Position numbers and translations under genes: made by a program. A stretch of 64,000 nucleotides of DNA, taken from contig NZ_FQVN01000008.1 in NCBI RefSeq assembly GCF_900129375.1, forward strand, positions 1-64,000, read 5' to 3'. This stretch comes from Streptoalloteichus hindustanus. GTDB taxonomy: Bacteria > Actinomycetota > Actinomycetes > Mycobacteriales > Pseudonocardiaceae. Below are positions 51,855 through 60,349 of the stretch, piece after piece; within the stretch, counting starts at the first letter, position 1; every line of letters begins with the position of its first letter. The notes under the pieces were generated by a model. It was not told the origin of the DNA. It did not search any database and was given only the letters and a program-made list of their open reading frames with translations.

Positions 51855-51977
51855 CCCCCGCCGCCCGGACCCGAAGGACCCTGGAGCGGACCTCGCAGCT
51901 CGGCGGTGTCTTCCCCGGGATGGGCCGCGTGCTGGACGTGCTCCCGGCGGGGAAGGGTGGTGGGTCGGCGGAGCGGG

Positions 51978-52850
51978 TCAGCCCTCCCGGGTGGTGGTGC
52001 GCGCGATCGCGAGGGAGAGACCGATCAGGGCATAGCAGCCCGCGCGGAGCAGACCGGTGACGAGGTTGTCGGTCGGCAGCGGGTCGCGCAGCATGTCGGC
52101 GAGGGACAGCCAGCCGTCGGTGAGCAGGACCGGGTGGAGCCAGTCCAGCGCGGACAGGCCGCCCAGCACGGTGAACAGGATCAGCCCGGCCATGATGGCG
52201 GCCATCACCACGAGCGGGTGGTCGGTGGCGGCGGAGACCGCGAGGGCGACCGCGCCGACGGCGGCCATCTGCGCGGCCACCCACGCGGCGGCCAGCGCGA
52301 CCCGCAGGGTGGCCGTGCCCAGCGGCAGCGTGGTGCCCGACAGGGTGACCAGGCCGTCGCCGCCGATCAGCGCCACGCCGGTGACCCACCCGCCGACGGC
52401 GACGGCCCCGGCGGCGAGCGCCGCCACGGTGAGGACGCCGACCGCCTTCACCAGGACCAGCCGCACCCGGCCGACCGGGGCCAGCAGCAGCCCGCGCAAC
52501 GTGCCGTGCGCGGCCTCGCCGGCCAGCGCGTCCGCCGCCGACATGGACACGACCAGCGGCATCAACAACATCATCGTGATCGACAGGGCGGCGATCGGGA
52601 GCACCAGCCCGTTGCCGATGACCGCGCCCAACAGGGGTGGCCCGCCCCGGCCGGAGCCCCCGGCGGGAGTGGAGGACAGCACCAGGGTGACGCCCATGGC
52701 CACCGGCACCAGCAGCAGCAGTCCCAGGGCGACCAGCGTGCGCGGGCGGCGCAGCACCCAGCGCAGCTCCGAGCGGACCAGCCGGAGCGTGCTCGTCCTC
52801 GGGACGGGGCCGGCCAGCGGCGCGGCGGCGTGGTCGGCTGTCGTCGTCAT
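51978..52850 (-). CDS. ABC-2 type transporter permease
   Basis: 290 residues with six membrane helices (for example LVALGLLLLVPVAMGVTLVL, VVMAAIMAGLILFTVLGGL) and an N-terminal cytoplasmic stretch containing SELRWVLRRP as in ABC-2 exporters. It forms an exporter with the ATPase encoded upstream, whose 3' end overlaps it by 4 bases. The substrate is unknown; drug or antimicrobial-peptide resistance is the usual role of this operon type. Confidence 0.88.
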   Translation of the reverse strand: MTTTADHAAAPLAGPVPRTSTLRLVRSELRWVLRRPRTLVALGLLLLVPVAMGVTLVLSSTPAGGSGRGGPPLLGAVIGNGLVLPIAALSITMMLLMPLVVSMSAADALAGEAAHGTLRGLLLAPVGRVRLVLVKAVGVLTVAALAAGAVAVGGWVTGVALIGGDGLVTLSGTTLPLGTATLRVALAAAWVAAQMAAVGAVALAVSAATDHPLVVMAAIMAGLILFTVLGGLSALDWLHPVLLTDGWLSLADMLRDPLPTDNLVTGLLRAGCYALIGLSLAIARTTTREG

Positions 52851-53827
52851 CGCTCGTCCTCCGTCAGCCGCGCGAACAGTTCCTCCAGGCCCGTGCGTTG
52901 CCGCCGGGCCTCGTGCACCGCGACCCCGGCCCGCACCAGCGTCGCCACCGCCGTCGGCGCGTCCGTCCCGGTCAGCTCCACCAGCAGCCCGCCCACCTCG
53001 GCGCGGGCGGTGATGCCGGCGGCGCGCAACGCGTCCAGGCCGGCCTCCCGGTCCGGCGTGACCACGTCCAGCGTGGGCGTGCCGCCGTCGAGCAGGTCGG
53101 CCAGCTCCCCCTGCGCGACCAGCGACCCCCGGTTCATCACCGCGACGTGCGTGCAGGTGGCCTCGATCTCGCTGAGCAGGTGCGACGACACCACGACCGT
53201 CGTGCCAGCCGCGTGCAGCTGGGCGATCACCTGCCGCACCTCGCGGGTGCCGGCCGGGTCCAGGCCGTTCGTGGGCTCGTCCAGCACCACCATCCGCCGG
53301 GGCACCAGCAGCGCGGCGGCCAGGCCGAGCCGCTGTTTCATGCCCAGGGAGTAGCCCCGGTACCGGCGTGTCGCAGCGTGGGCGAGCCCGACCCGCTCCA
53401 ACGCGTCGTCGACCGCGGCCCGCAGCTCCCGCGCGCCGGCGCGCGCCGGCAGCAGCGGCTCGGCCATCGCGCAGCGCAGCAGGTTGTCCCGCCCGGACAG
53501 GAACGGGTGGAACCCCGGCCCCTCGACCAGGGCGCCGACGAACGGCAGCACCTCGGCCGCCGAGTCCGGCATGGGCCGGCCGAACAGCTCCACGGCGCCG
53601 GCCGACGGCGCGGTCAGGCCCAGCAGCATGCGGATCGTCGTGGTCTTGCCCGACCCGTTCGGGCCGAGCATGCCCAGCACCGCGCCCTCGGGCACCGTCA
53701 GGTCGATCCCGTCGACCGCGACGGTCCTCCCGTAGACCTTGCGCAACCCGGAGGTGCGGGCGGCGGGGGTGGGGGCGGCCGAAGCCGCCCCCACCCCGTG
53801 CTCCGCGGTGAGCGGGGCGGTGGTCAC
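52847..53827 (-). CDS. ABC transporter ATP-binding protein (DrrA/CcmA type)
   Basis: 326 residues from GTG at 53827. LRKVYGRTVAVDGIDLTVPE, Walker A GPNGSGKTTTIRMLLG, signature YSLGMKQRLGLAAALL, Walker B MVVLDEPTNGLD and switch SSHLLSEIE are complete. The C-terminal extension of about 80 residues is typical of DrrA-like exporters. It overlaps the LolA-like gene upstream by 4 bases and the permease downstream by 4 bases, forming a tight three-gene operon. Confidence 0.92.
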   Translation of the reverse strand: MTTAPLTAEHGVGAASAAPTPAARTSGLRKVYGRTVAVDGIDLTVPEGAVLGMLGPNGSGKTTTIRMLLGLTAPSAGAVELFGRPMPDSAAEVLPFVGALVEGPGFHPFLSGRDNLLRCAMAEPLLPARAGARELRAAVDDALERVGLAHAATRRYRGYSLGMKQRLGLAAALLVPRRMVVLDEPTNGLDPAGTREVRQVIAQLHAAGTTVVVSSHLLSEIEATCTHVAVMNRGSLVAQGELADLLDGGTPTLDVVTPDREAGLDALRAAGITARAEVGGLLVELTGTDAPTAVATLVRAGVAVHEARRQRTGLEELFARLTEDER

Positions 53828-54855
53828 CGGGTGCTCCCCAGCGCCTCCACCAGCACCTGCTCGGGCACCGCGCCGAGCGCCGCCCGGCCCGACTCGGTCA
53901 CCAGGGCCGATCCGACCTTGGTGGAGATCAGCCAGCCCCTGCCGTACGCGCCCTCGACCGGCTTGCCGAGCTGCTTGACCATCGCGAGCGGGTCCTGCTC
54001 GCCGCGCTCCTTGCCCTTCGGCAGGTCGACGACGACCGCGGTGTCCCACCCGTCGCCGACGATCTTCGGCTTCGGGTGGTCCTTGGCCGCGTTCCGGTCC
54101 GGCTTCCGCTCGTCGTCCTTCACGGTCGCGCCGGCCGGCGGCTCGAACTTGAACAGCCCGGCGTCCTGCTCACCGAACGCGAGCTCGGTGAACCCGGCCT
54201 GGAGCACCGGGTCGGACGAGCCGTTGGCCAGGACGGTCACCCGCAGCGGGACGCGCTTCTCCGCGTCCACCGCGACCCGCACCTCGCGCAGCACCGTGCG
54301 TTCGCTGGGGGCCGGCGTCAGGACCAGCTCGTAGGCGTCGCGGTTGGCCACGCGCGCGGTCCCGTCGACGGCCACCGTGCTCGACGAGCGGATCGTGCTG
54401 ATGAGCTGCCGGGCGGCGGCCGACGGGTCGACGGTGCCCTCGGGCTTCTTGGCGTCGGGGTGGGTGGACCGGACCGCGGTCCGGGACGACGAGTCCCACC
54501 GCCAGGTCGTCGTCCCGTCGTGCACGATCGTCTGCTCGCGGCCGGAGCTGGCGATCTGGGCCCGCCCCCGGCCGTGGCCGTCCAGCCACACCCTGGTCTC
54601 GCCGCCGCCGAGCAGCGCCGAGCCCTCGGGCACGCCGGGGATGGCCGGCAGGCCGAGCGCGTTGTCGACCTTCACCGTGCCGCCCATGGCCGGCGGCTGC
54701 TCGCGCAGCACCGACTCCACGAGCTGCTCCGCGCCGACCGGCGGCAGCGAGGGCGCCGAACTCGCGCTGGTCGGCAGCGCCAGCAGCCCCAGCCCGACCA
54801 CGCCGGCCACCGTGCCGGCAGCGGCGGCGGTGAGCGTCGCCTTCCTGCGTTTCAT
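53824..54855 (-). CDS. LolA-like secreted protein of an ABC exporter operon
   Basis: 343 residues from ATG with GAGGAGG upstream. Signal peptide (MKRRKATLTAAAAG... ASA) and a beta-sheet domain of the LolA/RseB type: VWLDGHGRGRAQIASSGREQ, IVHDGTTTWRWDSSSRT, YELVLTPAPSERTVLREVRV. In actinobacteria such proteins are bound to the outer face of the membrane and are linked to envelope stress sensing; they do not carry outer-membrane lipoproteins. The divergent two-component genes suggest a single stress-response locus. Confidence 0.85.
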   Translation of the reverse strand: MKRRKATLTAAAAGTVAGVVGLGLLALPTSASSAPSLPPVGAEQLVESVLREQPPAMGGTVKVDNALGLPAIPGVPEGSALLGGGETRVWLDGHGRGRAQIASSGREQTIVHDGTTTWRWDSSSRTAVRSTHPDAKKPEGTVDPSAAARQLISTIRSSSTVAVDGTARVANRDAYELVLTPAPSERTVLREVRVAVDAEKRVPLRVTVLANGSSDPVLQAGFTELAFGEQDAGLFKFEPPAGATVKDDERKPDRNAAKDHPKPKIVGDGWDTAVVVDLPKGKERGEQDPLAMVKQLGKPVEGAYGRGWLISTKVGSALVTESGRAALGAVPEQVLVEALGSTR

Positions 54856-55002
54856 GTGTGCCTCCTCGTGGGGCCGCTCGGCCGCGGCCCCACCACGACC
54901 ATGGCCGGCCGCCGCTGAGAGCTCGCTGAGAACGTCGCGGCGAGCTGAGAGACCACTGAGAACGGAGGGTGCCACGTCGGTCGTGCCCGGCATGCTGGGG
55001 GC

Positions 55003-55731
55003 GTGGGACCGCGGGTGCTCGTCGTCGACGACGAGGTCGGAGTGCGCAGGGCGCTGCGCAGGGGGCTGACGGCCGAGGGCATGGAGGTGCTCACCGCGGC
55101 CGACGGGCCGTCCGCGTTGCGGGCGGCGCTGACGGGGTCGTTCGACGTCGTGCTGCTCGACATCATGCTGCCCGGCCTGTCCGGGTACCGAGTGCTGGAG
55201 CGGATGCGCGCCGAGGGTGTGCACACCCCGGTGCTGCTGGTCTCGGCCAAGGACGGCGAGATCGACCAGGCCGACGGGCTCGACCTGGGCGCCGACGGCT
55301 ACCTGGTCAAACCCTTCTCGTTCGTGGTGCTGGTGGCCCAGGTGCGGGCGATGCTGCGGCGGGGCGCCGCGACGGTGGGCGGCCGGCGGCTGCGGCTGGG
55401 TGAGCTGGTGGTCGAACGCGCCACCAGGGAGGTCGCCTTCGCCGGGCGGCCCGTGTCGCTGTCGCCCCGGGAGTACGCCGTGCTGGACGCGCTGGTCGGG
55501 CGGGCCGGTTCGGTGGTGACCAAGGACGAGCTGCTGCGCGCGGTGTGGGGCGACGAGCAGGCCGCGACCCGCAACGCGGTCGAGGTCTACGTGGGCTACC
55601 TGCGGCGGAAGTTGGACGCGGTCGGCGCCGGAGGACTGGTGCGCACGGTGCGCGGGCACGGCTACCTGGCCTCGGACGAACCCGACGGCGTCGCCGACGG
55701 CTCGCGTCCGGCCGACCCCCTCCCGCGATGA
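55003..55731 (+). CDS. OmpR/PhoB-family response regulator
   Basis: 242 residues from GTG. The receiver domain has VVDDE, the phospho-acceptor Asp in VLLDIMLPG (near residue 52) and the Lys of LVKPFS (near 102). The winged-helix output domain contains LSPREYAVLDALVGRAGSVV and ATRNAVEVYVGYLRRKLDA. It overlaps the kinase gene by 4 bases and is divergent from the LolA-ABC operon, which it probably regulates. Confidence 0.93.
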   Translation: MGPRVLVVDDEVGVRRALRRGLTAEGMEVLTAADGPSALRAALTGSFDVVLLDIMLPGLSGYRVLERMRAEGVHTPVLLVSAKDGEIDQADGLDLGADGYLVKPFSFVVLVAQVRAMLRRGAATVGGRRLRLGELVVERATREVAFAGRPVSLSPREYAVLDALVGRAGSVVTKDELLRAVWGDEQAATRNAVEVYVGYLRRKLDAVGAGGLVRTVRGHGYLASDEPDGVADGSRPADPLPR

Positions 55732-57074
55732 GACGCCTGGTCCGCAGGGTGCGGGGCTGGTGGCAGCGCCGCACGGTGCAGTTCCGGATCACCGCCGTGG
55801 CCACCGCCGTCGCGTGGTTCTTCTTCGTCCTGCTCGCCCGGTTGAGCATGGGGCTGGTCTCGGACTTCATGCTCCGCAGGGTCGACAGCGACCTGCGGCA
55901 CGTCCTCGACCCGGCGGCGGTGGCCGTGGCGCAGGGCGACGCCCCGGTCAGCGGCCGGGCCGACGTCCTGGTCCGGGTGCTCGACACCGGCGGTCAGCCG
56001 GTCGACGACGGGCCGCCCACCAGCCTGGACGACGGCGAGCTGCGGCGGGTCAAGGCGGGGGAGGCGGTGCTCGACTACGAGCGGCGCTTCCCGTTCCGGT
56101 GGATGGGCACCGTGGTCACCGCGCCCGACGGGGCGCAGCGGCTCGTGGTCACCGGCACCGACGTCGCCGGGCTGGTGCCCGTTCTCGGGCGCGGGATCGG
56201 CTGGCTGTGGGTCGGGGTGGTCATCGGCAGCGCGGTCGTCGCCGTGACGACGTGGGTCGCCGTGCGCCGGTCCCTGCGGCCGGTGGAGCGGATGCGGCTG
56301 GCGGCGACCACCTTGCCCGGCGGCGAGCGGCTGCCGGTGCCGGAGTCGCGGGACGAGCTGCGCGCGTTGGCCGAGGCGCTCAACGACATGCTCGCCCGGC
56401 GCGACGAGGCGAGCGCGCGGTTGCGCCGCTTCACCGGGGACGCCGCGCACGAGCTGCGCTCGCCGGTGGCCTCCATCCGCGCGCAGGCCGAGGTCGCGGT
56501 GGCCCACCCCGACCCGGACACCGCGCAGGAGGTGCTGCGCGACGTGGCCGAGGAGGCCGAGCGGCTGTCGCACCTGGTCGACGACCTGCTGACCCTGGCC
56601 CGCGCGGACGCGGGGCGGCTGCCCCCGGTGACGCGGGTCGACCTGGTGGCGGCGGTGGCCGGCGCCGTGCGGCGGGCGGAGGCCGCCGGGGCGCGGTGGG
56701 TGCGGGTGGAGGCGCTCGTGCCGGCGGCCGTGTTGGCCGCGCCCACGGAGGTGGCGGCCGTGGTGGACAACCTGGTTGGCAACGCCCGGCGGTACGCGAG
56801 GGCGTTGATCAGGGTCTCGGTGCTGCCGAACGGGCGCGAGGTGCGGCTGGTCGTGGACGACGACGGGCCGGGCGTGCCGGAGGAGCACCGCGCGCGGGTG
56901 TTCGACCGCTTCTACCGGGTCCAGGACGACCGGGCGCGGGACACCGGCGGCGCGGGGCTGGGGTTGGCGATGGTGGCCGAGATGGTGCGCCGGCGGGGTG
57001 GCTCGGTCTCGGTGGGCAGCTCCCCCGAGGGCGGCGCCCGGTTCGAGGTCCGCTGGCCGGCCTCGCCGTGGTGA
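55728..57074 (+). CDS. Sensor histidine kinase
   Basis: 448 residues from the ATG at 55728. Two membrane helices (FRITAVATAVAWFFFVLLAR and IGWLWVGVVIGSAVVAVTTW) bracket an extracytoplasmic sensor of about 125 residues; a HAMP domain follows. The H-box is RRFTGDAAHELRSPVASIRA near residue 243, and the ATPase has N-box VDNLVGNARRYA, G1 DDDGPGVPEEHRARVF and G2 GGAGLGLAMV. It phosphorylates the partner regulator; the signal is unknown. Confidence 0.93.
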   Translation: MRRLVRRVRGWWQRRTVQFRITAVATAVAWFFFVLLARLSMGLVSDFMLRRVDSDLRHVLDPAAVAVAQGDAPVSGRADVLVRVLDTGGQPVDDGPPTSLDDGELRRVKAGEAVLDYERRFPFRWMGTVVTAPDGAQRLVVTGTDVAGLVPVLGRGIGWLWVGVVIGSAVVAVTTWVAVRRSLRPVERMRLAATTLPGGERLPVPESRDELRALAEALNDMLARRDEASARLRRFTGDAAHELRSPVASIRAQAEVAVAHPDPDTAQEVLRDVAEEAERLSHLVDDLLTLARADAGRLPPVTRVDLVAAVAGAVRRAEAAGARWVRVEALVPAAVLAAPTEVAAVVDNLVGNARRYARALIRVSVLPNGREVRLVVDDDGPGVPEEHRARVFDRFYRVQDDRARDTGGAGLGLAMVAEMVRRRGGSVSVGSSPEGGARFEVRWPASPW

Positions 57075-57143
57075 CTGTCCACAGATGACAGTCCACAAGG
57101 GACAGTCCGTAAGAGACTGTCCACTCGCGACAGCGCTGTCGCG
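57074..57143. repeat. Cluster of short repeats and an 18-base palindrome after the kinase gene
   Basis: ACTGTCCAC (57074), GACAGTCCAC (57087), GACAGTCC (57101) and GACTGTCCAC (57115) alternate in orientation, and CGCGACAGCGCTGTCGCG (57126-57143) is a perfect palindrome. They could form several hairpins ending the kinase transcript. Confidence 0.6.
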
Positions 57144-57195
57144 GTGAGGGCGACCTCCGCCGCTCGTGGGGTCGTCTTCCGTCAGATGACGAAAA

Positions 57196-57224
57196 ACGGA
57201 CGCCCCCGACGTGGGGGCGTCCGT
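57196..57224 (-). terminator. Terminator of the SH3 protein gene
   Basis: Perfect 12-base stem ACGGACGCCCCC with loop GACGT, followed on the minus strand by TTTTTCGTC: a classic intrinsic terminator, 20 bases past the stop at 57244. Confidence 0.9.
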
Positions 57225-57243
57225 CCTCCCGCGAGTACCGGAA

Positions 57244-57591
57244 TCAGCCGGTGAACTCGATGCACATGCCGGCGATGTAACGGCCGCGGCCGATCGGCAC
57301 CCAGCGGTCGTCGGTGCGGCCGCAGGCGGTGTACTTGCCGCCGTTGACCACGTGACCGGTCGCGCACACGCGCTCGCCCTTGTTGACCTGGCCGATGGCG
57401 GCCGCGCTGGTCCTCGGCGCGTTGCGGATCTTGACGGTCTCGGACGCCCGCCACCGGCAGTCCTTGGCGAAGGCGGCCTGGGGCGCCGCCTCGGCGGACG
57501 GCGCGGCGGAGGCCGTGGTGGCGAAGGTGGCGGAGGCCAGCAGGGCCACGCCAGCCACCCCGATCGCCGACAGGAACTTGCGCATCGACAT
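57244..57591 (-). CDS. Secreted SH3-domain protein
   Basis: 115 residues from the ATG at 57591, with GGGGAGGAC upstream. Signal peptide (MRKFLSAIGVAGVALLASAT... ASA) and a bacterial SH3-like domain: VKIRNAPRTSAAAIGQVNKG then ERVCATG and DDRWVPIGRGRYIAGMCIEF, with four cysteines that could form two disulfides. Such small proteins usually bind peptidoglycan or act as inhibitors; no enzymatic domain is attached. Own terminator, so likely a single-gene transcript. Confidence 0.85.
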   Translation of the reverse strand: MSMRKFLSAIGVAGVALLASATFATTASAAPSAEAAPQAAFAKDCRWRASETVKIRNAPRTSAAAIGQVNKGERVCATGHVVNGGKYTACGRTDDRWVPIGRGRYIAGMCIEFTG

Positions 57592-57815
57592 GCGTCCTCC
57601 CCAGAAAGATCAGTCAGTGATTGACCCGGCAAACGATATTGACCACCGTGCCGGCCCAGAGCGGTTTTGCCGCACTGTGGCGCAGCTCTCTTCGCCCAGC
57701 TCGGGGCCGAACCGGGCGGTCGGAGAGGAAACCGGCGCACGGGCCGTGTCCGCCGACCAAGCCGTGCCCGCCCATCACGGCGCGTCCGCCCGCCGTCGTG
57801 CCAGGATCGGCAGAC

Positions 57816-58682
57816 GTGCCCGTTCTGCGCAACACGCTGCTGACCTCCGCGCCGCGACGCGCGGTCGCCGCCGCCCTCCTCGACGTCGAGCTGGCCCGGC
57901 GGATCGCCGCGCCGGCCGAGCTCGTCGCGCACACCGCCGCCCCAGGGCTGTTCACCGAGGGCGACGAGGTCGAGTTCCGGCTGCCCGCTGTGCCGGGCGC
58001 CCGGCTGCGCACCCGCGTGCTCCGGCTCGGCGTCGAGGGCATGAGCACCGTCCTGGTGGCCGGCCCGCTGACCCGCCTGCGGCACGAGGTGACGCTCGCC
58101 GAGACCGGGGCCGGCACCCTGGTCACCGACACCCTGGCGTGGACGACGCCCGGTGGCCCCCTCGGGCGGGTCGCGGACTCCGTGCTCGGCCGGCGGCTCG
58201 TGCTGCGGGTGCTCGCCAACCGCGCCCGCGGGGTGCGGGAGCGGGCCGAGCACCTGGCGGCGGCCCCGGTCGTGGTCGGCGCGGCCGTGGTCCGGGACGG
58301 TCGCCTGCTGGCGCAGCAGCGGGCCTACCCCGCCGAGCACGCCGGTCAGTGGGAGCTGCCCGGCGGACGGGTCGAGCCGGGGGAGTCCGACGTCGAGGCG
58401 CTGGTCAGGGAGTGCCGGGAGGAGCTCGGGGTGGACGTCGCGCCCGGCCCCCAGGTCGGCCCGGACATCCCGCTGCCCGGCGGGAAGGTGCTGCGCATCC
58501 TCGCCGCCCACCTCACCGACCCGGCCGCGGAGCCGACGCCGTACGACCACCAGGCCGTGCGCTGGCTCGCCGCCGCCGACCTGGCTGGCGTGGACTGGCT
58601 GCCGGCCGACCGGGTCGTCGTGCCCGCCCTGCGCCGGCTGCTCGCGCCCGCCAACCCTGCGGAGCCCACCGCCCGCTCCTAG
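57816..58682 (+). CDS. SRPBCC-NUDIX fusion protein
   Basis: 288 residues from GTG at 57816 (VPVLRNTLLTSAPRRAVAAA). The first 145 residues look like an SRPBCC/START-type ligand-binding fold (FTEGDEVEFRLPAVPGARLR, VTLAETGAGTLVTDTLAW). The rest is a NUDIX hydrolase with the complete box GRVEPGESDVEALVRECREE followed by LGV, as in MutT-type (8-oxo-dGTP) pyrophosphatases. The pairing on one chain is unusual. The N-terminal domain may bind a hydrophobic ligand; the link to nucleotide hydrolysis is unknown. Confidence 0.85.
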   Translation: MPVLRNTLLTSAPRRAVAAALLDVELARRIAAPAELVAHTAAPGLFTEGDEVEFRLPAVPGARLRTRVLRLGVEGMSTVLVAGPLTRLRHEVTLAETGAGTLVTDTLAWTTPGGPLGRVADSVLGRRLVLRVLANRARGVRERAEHLAAAPVVVGAAVVRDGRLLAQQRAYPAEHAGQWELPGGRVEPGESDVEALVRECREELGVDVAPGPQVGPDIPLPGGKVLRILAAHLTDPAAEPTPYDHQAVRWLAAADLAGVDWLPADRVVVPALRRLLAPANPAEPTARS

Positions 58683-58788
58683 GCTCGTGGGTGTCGGCCA
58701 CCCGGCCCGGATCCCGGAGTCGATCACCTCGCGGCGGCTCCCCGCCGTCCGACAGGCACGGGCGGTCGCGGAGCCGAGGAGGTGCGCG

Positions 58789-59139
58789 ATGGGCGACAGC
58801 TCGATCACCAAGGTGGACGGCAGGCACTCGCCGCACGGCGCGCTGGGCCAGGTCTACCTGGCCAGTGGCGTGAGCCTGAGCATGCGGCTGTGGCGGGACG
58901 AGCAGCCGGACGCGGACAAGCCCGAGGTCGCCAGGGACTACGAGACCGTGGGATACGTGATCAGCGGCCGGGCCGAGTTGCGCAGCGAGGGCCAGACCGT
59001 CCTGCTCGAACCGGGCGACTCGTGGGTGGTGCCCCGAGGAGCCCAGCACACCTACCGCATCCTCGAACCGTTCACGGCCGTGGAGGCCACCCACCCCCCG
59101 GCCCAGGTCCACGGCCGCGACGAGAACCCCCTGCGCTGA
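58789..59139 (+). CDS. Cupin-fold protein
   Basis: 116 residues from the ATG at 58789, with GAGGAGG upstream. A single cupin barrel: TVGYVISGRAELRSEGQTVL then LEPGDSWVVPRGAQHTYRIL. The first cupin motif lacks the usual His-x-His and Glu, leaving one His in the second motif, so classic metal binding is unlikely. Probably a small-molecule binding or isomerase-like protein; role unknown. It follows the NUDIX gene by 106 bases. Confidence 0.82.
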   Translation: MGDSSITKVDGRHSPHGALGQVYLASGVSLSMRLWRDEQPDADKPEVARDYETVGYVISGRAELRSEGQTVLLEPGDSWVVPRGAQHTYRILEPFTAVEATHPPAQVHGRDENPLR

Positions 59140-59674
59140 GGCCTGATCAGCACGTTCAACCGAATATTCGTACAACACCGCGCCGCGCAGGGCGGCTTGC
59201 GACGTCCTGACCAGTGGACCCCATGGAGCTGGCGGCGCTCAGCTCTCTGGAAGCTGGCGTGTGTGTGAAGACCGAACGCGGCTGATCTTCGGCGAACGGT
59301 GGACACGCGCGGGCTAACGGTTGCCCGCACAGGGATGACCATTGCGTGCGCCTTGTCCCCCTCTGCGTCTTCTTGCCGGTAATGACTGTTCTCGCCGGCG
59401 GGACGGTGATTTCTCCAGGGCGAACTCCCGTGCTACCAGCTGGACCTTCACGGTGGAACTCGTCGCGGCCTCCAGCACTGAGGAAAAGATTCGCTGTTCC
59501 GAAGACTGGGCGCGATTCGGGCTTGAAAAGGGGGAGGGTGGTGGCAGGTTTTGTTGGGCCGGTAACTCGGGCCGGCAAGCCCTGCTTGTCCGTGGACGCG
59601 ATCGCCTGTGAGGGCTACCGTGGCCACAGCCTGTGTTTGTCGTTGTTTTCGCAACGAAAGGGATCGGTAGACCA
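59140..59674. other. Gene-free interval before the MacB-type transporter
   Basis: 535 bases, less GC-rich than the average of the window, with no supportable gene on either strand. A perfect 10-base AT-rich palindrome, CGAATATTCG, is at 59161-59170. Presumably contains the promoter of the transporter operon. Confidence 0.5.
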
Positions 59675-60349
59675 TTGCTGGTACTGGACCAGGTCTCCCG
59701 GTGTTATCGGAGTGGCGAGGTGGTGGTGCCCGCGGTCCGCGGGGTCAGCCTGACCGCGGAGCCAGGCACGTTGACCGCCGTGATGGGGCCTAGCGGGTGT
59801 GGCAAGTCCACGTTGTTAACGATCGCCGGTGGCTTGCAGCCACCGGACGAGGGGAATGTGACCGTCGCGGGGGTACGCCTCGGAGAACTGTCCGAAAAGG
59901 ACTTGTACCGGCACCGTCGTCGGCATGTCGGCTATGTCTTCCAGGACTACAACCTGGTGCAGATCCTGACGGTGGTGGAAAACGTCGCGTTACCGCTGGA
60001 ACTCGACGGCGCTCCCCGAGCACGCGCGGTGGAACAGGCGAAACAGGCCCTGTCCGCCGTCGGTATGGCCGACCATGCGGACCGGTTTCCGGACACGTTG
60101 TCCGGTGGACAGCAGCAGCGGGTCGCGTTGGCGCGTGCGATTTGTGGAGAGCGTCGGTTGGTCCTGGCGGACGAGCCCACAGGCGCCCTCGACTCGGCCA
60201 ACGCCAACCAGGTGCTCGACGTGTTGGCCAGTCTGGTTCGCGGCGGGGTGGCCTGTGTCGTCGTTACTCACGATCCCGCTGTTGCGGCTCGTGCGCACCG
60301 CATCGCCCGAATGCGGGACGGTTTGCTGGAGTTCGGGAGTGCGGCGTGA
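59675..60349 (+). CDS. MacB/LolD-type ABC transporter ATP-binding protein
   Basis: 224 residues from TTG at 59675, with AAAGGGA upstream; the GTG at 59633 has no ribosome binding site. LDQVSRCYRSGEVVVPAVRG, Walker A GPSGCGKSTLLTIAGGL, signature LSGGQQQRVALARAI, Walker B LVLADEPTGALD and switch VVTHDPAVAARAHRI are complete. The size and the Q-loop context (FQDYNLVQILTVVEN) are typical of the MacB/LolD/FtsE group. It overlaps the permease by 4 bases. Confidence 0.93.
   Translation: MLVLDQVSRCYRSGEVVVPAVRGVSLTAEPGTLTAVMGPSGCGKSTLLTIAGGLQPPDEGNVTVAGVRLGELSEKDLYRHRRRHVGYVFQDYNLVQILTVVENVALPLELDGAPRARAVEQAKQALSAVGMADHADRFPDTLSGGQQQRVALARAICGERRLVLADEPTGALDSANANQVLDVLASLVRGGVACVVVTHDPAVAARAHRIARMRDGLLEFGSAA

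Noticed and set aside
55662-58811. Open minus-strand frame of about 1,050 codons opposite the kinase, SH3 and NUDIX genes
   Set aside because: Covers real genes on both strands and has no domain; an effect of base composition.
59156-59578. Minus-strand 140-residue frame in the gap before the transporter
   Set aside because: No domain, no ribosome binding site, and codon use unlike the real genes.
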